From Chitinophaga pinensis (GTDB lineage Bacteria; Bacteroidota; Bacteroidia; Flavobacteriales_D; Crocinitomicaceae): a DNA stretch of 6,970 nucleotides. The number at the start of each line of letters is the position of its first letter. Position 1 is the first letter of the stretch. Below the pieces are notes generated by a model. It did not search any database, had not been told where the DNA came from, and saw nothing but the letters and a program-made list of their open reading frames with translations. The translations under genes were made by a program, and so were the position numbers. The DNA lies in the NCBI GenBank assembly GCA_945870115.1, contig CAMBRH010000186.1, positions 1 through 6,970 on the forward strand, given 5' to 3'. Below, one piece after another: positions 1-4,776 of the stretch.

Positions 1-216
1 ATATTATTACTCATTTTACACTTTGGCTTAACAATTTTAGTTGAATTTAAAATTGACATCGAAATGCTTGAACCTCTTTGCTATGGAATCGTTTACATGT
101 TTATGTTGATGCTGCATTCAAAAAGAATTAAATTATTGAAAATCACGGCTTGGATGAGTTTTTCATGGGTTATGTTTCGCTTTATCATTTATCCTTTTGC
201 ATTTAATTTGTTTTAA
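1..216 (+). CDS. Small integral membrane protein, 3' end only
   Basis: An open frame enters from the left edge and runs 71 sense codons to a TAA at 214-216; the start lies outside the window. The visible part is very hydrophobic: a segment starting ILLLILHFGLTILV, a second around YGIVYMFMLMLH, then a short basic loop (SKRIKLLKI) and a third hydrophobic stretch from TAWMSFSW to the C-terminus PFAFNLF. This suggests two or three helices at the end of a polytopic inner-membrane protein. I do not recognise the family and infer no function. It lies 140 nt upstream of the epimerase-like gene on the same strand. No clear promoter is visible between them, so co-transcription is possible but not shown. 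Confidence 0.6.
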   Translation: MLLLILHFGLTILVEFKIDIEMLEPLCYGIVYMFMLMLHSKRIKLLKITAWMSFSWVMFRFIIYPFAFNLF

Positions 217-246
217 TTTTAGAGCTTGTTTATGTCGTTATTTTCA

Positions 247-262
247 ATGATAAATTTATCAT
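247..262. repeat. 16-bp perfect AT-rich palindrome in the 217-356 gap
   Basis: ATGATAAATTTATCAT is a perfect 8+8 palindrome, 31 nt after the stop of the upstream membrane protein gene and about 95 nt before the epimerase-like gene. A weaker inverted repeat follows at 277-295 (TCAAAAT, 5-nt loop, ATTTTGA). Neither is followed by a T-run, so they do not look like intrinsic terminators. The first could be an operator for a dimeric regulator, but no regulator is implicated. I see no TAnnTTTG promoter box in this gap. AT-rich DNA yields short palindromes by chance, so confidence in function is low. Confidence 0.35.
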
Positions 263-356
263 CAGTAAGGGCTGACTCAAAATTCATCATTTTGAAAATG
301 TCTAATATATCAAGCAAAAAATGAAAACAAAAAATTATGAAATAAATTAAAAAATC

Positions 357-1280
357 ATGAAAATAATCATCACAGCAGCAAATGGATTTATTGGTAAATC
401 ATTAGTAAATCATTTTAAAATAGAAAATGAAGTAATTTGTTTTGTTCGGAAAATTGACGCAAAATTAAAGTCAGAATTTGGTGAAAACGTCAAAATGATT
501 ATTTGGGATGGAAAATCAAAAGGTGCTTGGGTTGAAGAATTAGAAAATTCAGATGTTTTGATAAATCTTGCTGGAAAATCCGTTGATTGCAGATACAACA
601 AAGAAAATAAAAAGAAAATTTATGCATCCAGATTAGAAAGCACAAAAGTACTTGGTGATGCGATTTCTAGTTTAAAAAACAAACCAAAAGTGTGGTTAAA
701 CGCTGCAAGTGCGACAATTTACAAACATTCATTAACTGTTCCGAATACTGAAAAAAATGGAATAATTGGAGAAGGTTTTTCAGTAGATGTTTGTCAACAA
801 TGGGAAAAATCATTTTTTGATTTCAAAGTTTTAGGCGTCAGACAAATTGCTTTGAGAACTGCAATTGTACTGGGAAAAAATGGAGGAGTTATGAAACCAT
901 TTAATCGATTGGTAAATTTTGGTTTGGGAGGAAAAATGGGAAGTGGAAATCAACAATTTTCTTGGATCCATGAAAAAGATGTTTGTTCTGCAATTTCTTT
1001 TTTAATTGATAACAAAGAATCATCAGGAGTTTACAATATTTCTGCTCCAAATCCAACTACAAATGCTGTTTTTATGAAAACTTTGAGAAAAACGAATAAA
1101 GCCATATTCGGAATTCCTTCACCAAATTGGCTCTTGAAAATTGGAGCTTGGTTGATTAATACTGAAACTGAATTAATCCTGAAAAGTCGCTATGTTATTC
1201 CTGAAAAATTGATGGAAGAAGGTTTTGAATTTGAATTTAAAACGATTGAATTGTGTTTGAATGACTTGAAGAAAAATTAA
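357..1280 (+). CDS. TIGR01777-family NAD(P)-dependent epimerase-like oxidoreductase (SDR39U1/YfcH type)
   Basis: This 307-residue protein matches the usual length of about 300 for this extended-SDR subfamily. The N-terminal Rossmann fold begins MKIIITAANGFIG (1-13), the nucleotide-binding loop. The first loop glycine of a typical GxxGFIG is Ala here. Family signatures follow in order: NLAGKSVDCRYN (70-81), ASATIY (117-122), GEGFSVDVCQQWEKSF (138-153), LRTAIVLGKNGGVMKPF (166-182), GLGGKMGSGNQQFSWIHEKDV (189-209), and the C-terminal DUF1731-like part from about 250 (PSPNWLLKIGAWLI...ILKSRYVIPEKLMEEGFEFEF). No YxxxK catalytic pair is evident, as I recall is usual for the subfamily. Enzyme and substrate are undefined; it is probably cytoplasmic. 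The ATG at 357 is chosen because the Rossmann strand begins immediately after it. The leader is A-rich with no Shine-Dalgarno, normal for Bacteroidetes. It converges with the minus-strand gene ending at 1419. Confidence 0.93.
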   Translation: MKIIITAANGFIGKSLVNHFKIENEVICFVRKIDAKLKSEFGENVKMIIWDGKSKGAWVEELENSDVLINLAGKSVDCRYNKENKKKIYASRLESTKVLGDAISSLKNKPKVWLNAASATIYKHSLTVPNTEKNGIIGEGFSVDVCQQWEKSFFDFKVLGVRQIALRTAIVLGKNGGVMKPFNRLVNFGLGGKMGSGNQQFSWIHEKDVCSAISFLIDNKESSGVYNISAPNPTTNAVFMKTLRKTNKAIFGIPSPNWLLKIGAWLINTETELILKSRYVIPEKLMEEGFEFEFKTIELCLNDLKKN

Positions 1281-1299
1281 AATATTAATATCACAAAAA

Positions 1300-1412
1300 T
1301 CCTCTAGCCCTGATCCTCCAAAGGCGGACAGGTAGAAATGGAAATCCTTTTTTGCTGATTTCGAGCACCTCAATCAGCGAAAAAGATTGTAATGAATAGC
1401 GGGAAAAGCTCC
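1300..1412 (+). ncRNA. Structured flavobacterial repeat (Flavo-1-like candidate) between convergent genes
   Basis: The 138-nt gap between two convergent genes is mostly one structured element. At its core is a hairpin with 14 paired bases: arm 1347-1360 (CTTTTTTGCTGATT), 11-nt loop 1361-1371, arm 1372-1385 (AATCAGCGAAAAAG), with one G-T wobble. The outer ends, AGCCCTGAT at 1306-1314 and AGCGGGAAAAGCTCC at 1398-1412, can close it through CCC/GGG and AG/CT. The right arm is not followed by T's on either strand, so it is not a standard terminator. From memory, this AGCCC...GGGA..AGCTCC layout is repeated near gene ends in Flavobacterium genomes and resembles the Flavo-1 RNA motif; I could not check either point. 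An 18-nt segment (1315-1332) seems to interrupt the 5' side. Strand is assigned from remembered orientation and is uncertain. Confidence 0.55.
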
Positions 1413-1418
1413 AAAAAA

Positions 1419-2030
1419 TTAAAGCGAAAAAGGTTTTATTGGAAGAATAAACCTAGAACTATTGTCATTCTTAAGTGAATTTATAGTAGACGAGATTTCA
1501 GCATAACTTAATTCTGGCAAGATAAAACTTGGGGAAACTTCTAATAATTTCGGTTCACTCGCAGGATTAAAAACACTTTGGGTAATGTATTCTATTTGTA
1601 TTTTTTCTTTGATTTTTTCAACAAATTTTGTTTCAACTACATACTTTAAAACTGTGTCGTGAATTATTTTTTCACGAATAGAATCTGTTGAATTTTCAGC
1701 AATCTGAATTTCTTTTGCTGAATTTTCAGAATCTTTTGGCCAAATAATGAGAAAACCAACAATCACAGATGCGACAGCTAAAATTGCTTGATATAAAGGA
1801 ATTGTTTTGGTTTTTGAAATTGAATTGTTACCTAAAACCAATGGTTTTGCTTCTATAATTGTATCGAAAATAGTTGCTGCATTTAAGATTATTTTCCTTT
1901 GCAAAAAATAATCATCTTCGCTTAAAAAGTTAAGAACAAATTCTTTTTCAATTATTGATAAATCACAAAAATCTTTAGATTCGATTAAATCAAATAGTTT
2001 TTCTTGGTTATTTTGAGTGATGTTTTTCAT
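1419..2030 (-). CDS. Single-pass membrane protein, putative anti-sigma factor
   Basis: This 203-residue protein has an acidic, soluble N-terminal part (1-75), one clear membrane span at about 78-97 (PLYQAILAVASVIVGFLIIW), and a C-terminal part of about 105 residues likely in the periplasm. Residues 113-150 are charged and heptad-like (STDSIREKIIHDTVLKY...FVEKIKEKIQIEY), then comes a Pro/Ser-rich tail. It lies 33 nt downstream of the ECF sigma gene on the same strand, with the A/G-rich leader AAAAGGAAAAAA before its ATG. Position and topology (cytosolic N-terminus, one span, periplasmic tail) are those of an anti-sigma factor holding the sigma at the membrane. No HxxxCxxC zinc motif is present and I do not recognise a named anti-sigma domain, so the role rests on context. 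It is the last gene of the unit, and its stop abuts the structured repeat. Confidence 0.72.
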   Translation of the reverse strand: MKNITQNNQEKLFDLIESKDFCDLSIIEKEFVLNFLSEDDYFLQRKIILNAATIFDTIIEAKPLVLGNNSISKTKTIPLYQAILAVASVIVGFLIIWPKDSENSAKEIQIAENSTDSIREKIIHDTVLKYVVETKFVEKIKEKIQIEYITQSVFNPASEPKLLEVSPSFILPELSYAEISSTINSLKNDNSSRFILPIKPFSL

Positions 2031-2063
2031 CTTGTATAAATTAACATTTTATGTTTTTTCCTT

Positions 2064-2669
2064 TTACCACATAGTCACATAGAAAACATAGGGTTTTGTA
2101 TTGTTTGGATTATAATCTTTTAATTCTTTAGCCATTTTCTGAGTTGCATAAAACAAGCGAGATTTTACCGTTCCTATCGAAGTTTCTGTAATTTCAGCTA
2201 TTTCTTGAAGGCTAAAATGTTCCATAAATCTTAATACAAAGGTTTCTTTGTGATGATTTTCAAGACCATTTAAACTTTTCTCTAAAAGCAGGTTAAATAA
2301 GTCTTTTTCCGCTAAATTTTCTTGAAAAACAACATCTGAAATTTCATATTCATCAGCGGAAATTGAAATTTTATATGGATTTCTATATTCAGTTTTACAC
2401 ATATTTCCTGCAATTGTAAAAATCCAAGTGTAGAATTTCTTGGATGGATCAAACAAATGTTTTTTCTCCATTAATTTCAAGAAAATATCCTGAACAAAAT
2501 CTTGAGCTTTTTCAGAATCTTTGTTCAACATTTTATAAAAATATCCTACCAACTTTTTACTATAACGTGCATGCAATTCAATCAAAGCCGAATCAGAATG
2601 ATGATCCATAAGTTGAATCATCAATTCTTCATCGCTCAATTTTGAGATATGTTTTAATTTGAAATTCAC
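2064..2669 (-). CDS. ECF-type RNA polymerase sigma factor
   Basis: This 201-residue protein has the ECF sigma-70 two-domain layout. Region 2 spans about 26-96, with the core-binding helix DFVQDIFLKLM (57-67) and the -10 recognition part FYTWIFTIAGNMCKTEYR (79-96). A linker follows to about 125, then region 4 at about 126-183 with the -35-binding helix-turn-helix FSLQEIAEITETSIGTVKSR (152-171). It should direct polymerase to a specific promoter set; the regulon is unknown. The start is GTG at 2669-2667. An in-frame TAA (the stop of the upstream gene) lies only 3 nt before it, so no earlier start is possible, and the next ATG (codon 17) would remove part of region 2. A TTG at codon 11 is a weak alternative. 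The 3-nt spacing suggests translational coupling to the gene starting at 3839. The last nine residues (PYVFYVTMW) are encoded by a low-complexity repeat. Confidence 0.95.
   Translation of the reverse strand: MNFKLKHISKLSDEELMIQLMDHHSDSALIELHARYSKKLVGYFYKMLNKDSEKAQDFVQDIFLKLMEKKHLFDPSKKFYTWIFTIAGNMCKTEYRNPYKISISADEYEISDVVFQENLAEKDLFNLLLEKSLNGLENHHKETFVLRFMEHFSLQEIAEITETSIGTVKSRLFYATQKMAKELKDYNPNNTKPYVFYVTMW
2067..2093 (-). repeat. CATAG-containing repeat overlapping the 3' end of the sigma gene
   Basis: On the plus strand ACATAG occurs three times in 23 nt (2069-2074, 2077-2082, 2086-2091), separated by TC and AAA. Read on the minus strand it gives CTATGTTTTCTATGTGACTA and then TGTGG before the stop. 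It encodes the final nine residues of the sigma factor, beyond region 4. From memory, a near-identical TATGTTTTCTATGTGTCTATGTGG sequence is scattered through Flavobacterium genomes; a genome search is needed to confirm. It appears to have been recruited as coding sequence. Confidence 0.5.
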
Positions 2670-2672
2670 AGA

Positions 2673-3839
2673 TTAATTGTTCATTTCTTTTAATACTTCA
2701 TCCTTTTGCCCTGATTTTTCACTTATTAAAAGTATTAATTCCTCTAATTCTTTCATTTTTGAAAAGTCTTCACTTTCCTTATAATTTCTATATAATTTAA
2801 GCATCGAAGGCAAATACATTGAATTAAATTCGACTGAAAAATTATCTCCAACATTGAATGAAAAATTATATTTTATGTGATCCAACAAATATCTTTTTTC
2901 GTAATTTCGTCGGATAATAGCGTCATTTTCGATATTTTCCTTACTGAATTTGTAAGCCAATCCAGTCAAATACAATTCATTCTCATATTCCTTTTTAAAT
3001 GAATGCATTGCTGAAGCGGCAGAATAGACTACTTTTTTACTCTCCCAAATATGTTTATAAATTTGAGAGACATTTTTCTCATATTCTTCATCTGATTTTG
3101 CTTCTTTCAAAGAAATTTTTAAGTCTGGAATATTTAATTTCTTAAAAATTCGCTTGCGATAATCATCTTCTAAAATCAGTGATGTATTTATAATCTGCAC
3201 ATCTTTTCTAAATTTAAATGCTTCTTGAACAATCCAACAAGCGTATGTATCGTTGTCACCAGCTGTATATAAAATTGCATTTTCGTCCAATTCAGAAAGA
3301 ATATTATACCCCCAATTCAGCAATGAACTCGGCAGAACATTATATTGAAATATCTTTGTTGCAAACTTTTGAAATTCTTCCTGATTTTGAATTGTTTCAT
3401 AATATACCATTAATGCGTCAAACGTTCTAACGTCATAAGGATTTATTTCATATGCTTTTAATAAAAAAGAAGTTCCATCTAGATTATTATGAACTGATTT
3501 CATTAAATTTGCTTCAAAAGAATTGGGAATAGTTTTATAAGCATTCTCAACAATTTCATTCGTTTCCTTGCGTAATTTTTCTCTTAACTCATTACTTTTC
3601 TTTAAATCTTCTATTTCTGAAGGTAAAAGATAAACCAACGCTCGATTTGCTCTAAAATAATTATACCAAGCTTCCCCGTTTGTTTTATTTTTATCAATTT
3701 CTTGTTTCCATAATTTTTGCTGGGTTTCATACCAAGAAATTTCATGTTTTTCTCTTGCGAAACTTAAAACCGTTTCTGGTTTTTGTGCGAAAATTTTTCC
3801 AACACAAATTATACTAAATAACAAAATTACCTTTTTCAT
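2673..3839 (-). CDS. Secreted TPR-like protein with a DUF2723-like C-terminal module
   Basis: This 388-residue protein starts with a Sec signal peptide (MKKVILLFSIICVGKIFAQ; likely cleaved after A18 or Q19; no lipobox cysteine). A helical region of about 35-180 looks like degenerate TPRs (GEAWYNYFRANRAL, NSFEANLMKSVHNN, INPYDVRTFDALMVYYE). At about 186-230 lies a distinct motif, ENAILYTAGDNDTYACWIVQEA followed by R211, D213 and IINTSLILEDDY. It closely resembles the ILFTNGDNDTFPLWYLQE...RTDVRVVNLSLL segment of the large Bacteroidetes DUF2723 membrane proteins, but those proteins' transmembrane region is absent here. The rest (230-388) is charged and helical. Catalysis is not evident; the protein is probably periplasmic. 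It is the first gene of the minus-strand unit and is tightly linked to the sigma gene, so it may be a sensor, partner or target of that system. An A-rich leader precedes the ATG. Confidence 0.85.
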   Translation of the reverse strand: MKKVILLFSIICVGKIFAQKPETVLSFAREKHEISWYETQQKLWKQEIDKNKTNGEAWYNYFRANRALVYLLPSEIEDLKKSNELREKLRKETNEIVENAYKTIPNSFEANLMKSVHNNLDGTSFLLKAYEINPYDVRTFDALMVYYETIQNQEEFQKFATKIFQYNVLPSSLLNWGYNILSELDENAILYTAGDNDTYACWIVQEAFKFRKDVQIINTSLILEDDYRKRIFKKLNIPDLKISLKEAKSDEEYEKNVSQIYKHIWESKKVVYSAASAMHSFKKEYENELYLTGLAYKFSKENIENDAIIRRNYEKRYLLDHIKYNFSFNVGDNFSVEFNSMYLPSMLKLYRNYKESEDFSKMKELEELILLISEKSGQKDEVLKEMNN

Positions 3840-3885
3840 CTTTTTTTATTTTAAGAGAATCAATCTAAAAACCGTAAAATTTTAA

Positions 3886-3895
3886 TCGCTAGCGA
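3886..3895. repeat. 10-bp GC-richer palindrome in the leader of the sigma-factor unit
   Basis: TCGCTAGCGA is a perfect palindrome 47-56 nt upstream of the ATG at 3839, standing out against the AT-rich surroundings. It has no T-tail and is too short for a good terminator stem. It might be a regulator site or a small leader hairpin; function is unproven. Confidence 0.3.
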
Positions 3896-3910
3896 ATCAT
3901 CCATGACTGT

Positions 3911-3918
3911 CAAAAATA
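3911..3918 (-). promoter_or_regulatory. Candidate -7 promoter box for the sigma-factor unit
   Basis: Read on the minus strand this is TATTTTTG, which fits the Bacteroidetes TAnnTTTG consensus. Transcription would begin near 3905, giving a leader of about 65 nt before the ATG at 3839. No TTTG lies at the usual 19-21 nt upstream; the nearest is at 3950-3947, about 28 nt away. The assignment is therefore weak. Confidence 0.25.
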
Positions 3919-3960
3919 CAAATTCTTACCATTTGATTCCGAGATTCAAAAAGAATACTC

Positions 3961-3980
3961 AAAAGGTTTAAAAAGGTTCA
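3961..3980. repeat. Tandem 10-bp direct repeat, possible regulatory site
   Basis: AAAAGGTTTA is followed immediately by AAAAGGTTCA, two 10-bp units differing at one position, spaced one helical turn apart in the divergent gap. On the minus strand they read TGAACCTTTT and TAAACCTTTT, and GAACC/AAACC is reminiscent of ECF -35 elements. They lie 122-141 nt upstream of the signal-peptide protein gene and about 100 nt upstream of the TetR gene. A role as an activator site or autoregulatory ECF promoter is inference. Confidence 0.35.
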
Positions 3981-4026
3981 TTTGCAATAAAGAAAAAATA
4001 TTTTTTGTTAAAAAAATAAAAAATAC

Positions 4027-4057
4027 GCAAACTTAATAGTATTACTATTATATTTGC
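4027..4057. promoter_or_regulatory. 31-bp palindromic operator, likely bound by the adjacent TetR protein
   Basis: The core TAATAGTATTACTATTA (4034-4050) is a perfect inverted repeat of two 8-nt arms around one T (4042). Symmetry continues outward: GCAAA at 4027-4031 mirrors TTTGC at 4053-4057, with only the two pairs at 4032-4033/4051-4052 broken. Thus 13 of 15 pairs match over 31 bp. It overlaps the -7 box of the TetR gene and ends 21 nt before that gene's ATG, the usual place for an autorepressor operator. By symmetry it also offers TAAGTTTG (4035-4028) on the minus strand, a potential -7 box in the opposite direction. Binding by the TetR protein is inferred from position. Confidence 0.7.
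4049..4056 (+). promoter_or_regulatory. -7 promoter box (TATATTTG) of the exporter operon
   Basis: TATATTTG fits the Bacteroidetes primary-sigma -7 consensus TAnnTTTG. Transcription would start about 4061-4063, leaving a short leader of about 16 nt before the ATG at 4078. No TTTG is present at the expected -33 position, where GCAAA of the palindrome lies instead; the promoter may be weak or depend on other contacts. The overlap with the palindrome implies repression by steric block. Confidence 0.6.
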
Positions 4058-4077
4058 AAAAACAACACACAAATAAA

Positions 4078-4776
4078 ATGGTATCGCAATTATCTATTAT
4101 CGTTTCGAAAGAACTTTATATTAAGGATCCAATTTCTTCTGAATTAGGTGAAAAAATACTTTCGCAAGGTTTAATATTGATGCATGAAATCGGATTAGAA
4201 GATTTCAATTTCAAGAAGTTATCACAAAAAATAAATTCAACAGAAAGTACAATTTACCGTTATTTTGAAAGTAAAAATCAATTTTTATTTTACCTTTTCA
4301 ACTATTATTGGAGTTGGATGGATTATAAATTAGCTTTGGCGGTTGCAAACATTGAAGACCCAAAAACTCGTTTAAAAAGAGCAATCAAATTGGTTACAAA
4401 GACAGTTGAAGACGATTTAACAACAAATTACATCAATGAAAACCTTCTGCAACAGGTAATTATGGTAGAATCATCTAAAACATTCTTATCTAAAAAAGTA
4501 GATGAAGAAAATAAACTTGGATATTTTAAGCTATATAAAAATTTTATAACAAATTTGAGTACCATTTTACTTGAAATAAACCCTCGCTACCCTTATTATT
4601 CTTCGCTTGTTTCAACTATAATTGAAAGCGTTTTTCACCAGCGATTTTTCTCTCAACATTTACCAAAGTTGACAAATAATATTTCACAAGATGAACAATT
4701 GGAAGATTTCTTCTTTCAGTTGTGTTTACAAACAATTACTAATTATAATGAAAATGGAAAAAATGAATCCTTTTAA
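4078..4776 (+). CDS. TetR/AcrR-family transcriptional regulator of the exporter operon
   Basis: The protein has 232 residues from the ATG at 4078. The N-terminal DNA-binding domain (about 20-70) contains a TetR helix-turn-helix, FNFKKLSQKINSTESTIYRYFESKNQFL (43-70); STIYRYFESK is the hallmark recognition helix and following turn. The rest is helical and less conserved, fitting a ligand-binding/dimerisation domain, with SLVSTIIESVFHQRFFSQHL near the C-terminus. A TTG at 4054 in the same frame would add eight residues (MQKQHTNK), but it lies inside the -7 box and upstream of the predicted transcript start, so ATG 4078 is preferred. The palindrome at 4027-4057 is the likely operator, implying autorepression together with the downstream exporter genes. 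The 3' end overlaps the ABC gene, indicating one operon and translational coupling. The ligand is unknown, possibly the exported compound. Confidence 0.92.
   Translation: MVSQLSIIVSKELYIKDPISSELGEKILSQGLILMHEIGLEDFNFKKLSQKINSTESTIYRYFESKNQFLFYLFNYYWSWMDYKLALAVANIEDPKTRLKRAIKLVTKTVEDDLTTNYINENLLQQVIMVESSKTFLSKKVDEENKLGYFKLYKNFITNLSTILLEINPRYPYYSSLVSTIIESVFHQRFFSQHLPKLTNNISQDEQLEDFFFQLCLQTITNYNENGKNESF

Noticed and set aside
410..601. Minus-strand open frame of 63 codons inside the epimerase-like gene
   Set aside because: It lies wholly antisense to a well-supported gene, is Ser/Phe-rich low-complexity and has no recognisable domain.
1173..1373. Minus-strand open frame of 66 codons over the epimerase 3' end and the structured repeat
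   Set aside because: Half is antisense to conserved DUF1731-like coding sequence and the other half translates the hairpin element; such frames are typical artefacts of repeats.
1347..1385. The 14-bp hairpin as a bidirectional intrinsic terminator
   Set aside because: On each strand the T-run is in the 5' arm and the 3' arm is A-rich with no U-tract after it, the opposite of an intrinsic terminator.
3218..3430. Plus-strand open frame of 70 codons inside the signal-peptide/DUF2723-like gene
   Set aside because: It is antisense to the best-conserved motif of that gene and shows no domain or promoter of its own.
4054..4077. TTG at 4054 as start of the TetR gene
   Set aside because: It falls within the TATATTTG -7 box and upstream of the predicted transcript start; the ATG at 4078 leaves the DNA-binding domain complete.
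3840..4077. tRNA, small RNA or small gene in the divergent gap
   Set aside because: No cloverleaf, no convincing short open frame and no terminator was seen; the gap is explained by promoter and regulatory motifs.
4691..4762. ATG at 4691 as start of the ABC transporter
   Set aside because: It would overlap the TetR gene by 86 nt and add MNNWKISSFSCVYKQLLII, which does not look like the start of an exporter; ATGs at 4748-4763 fit better.
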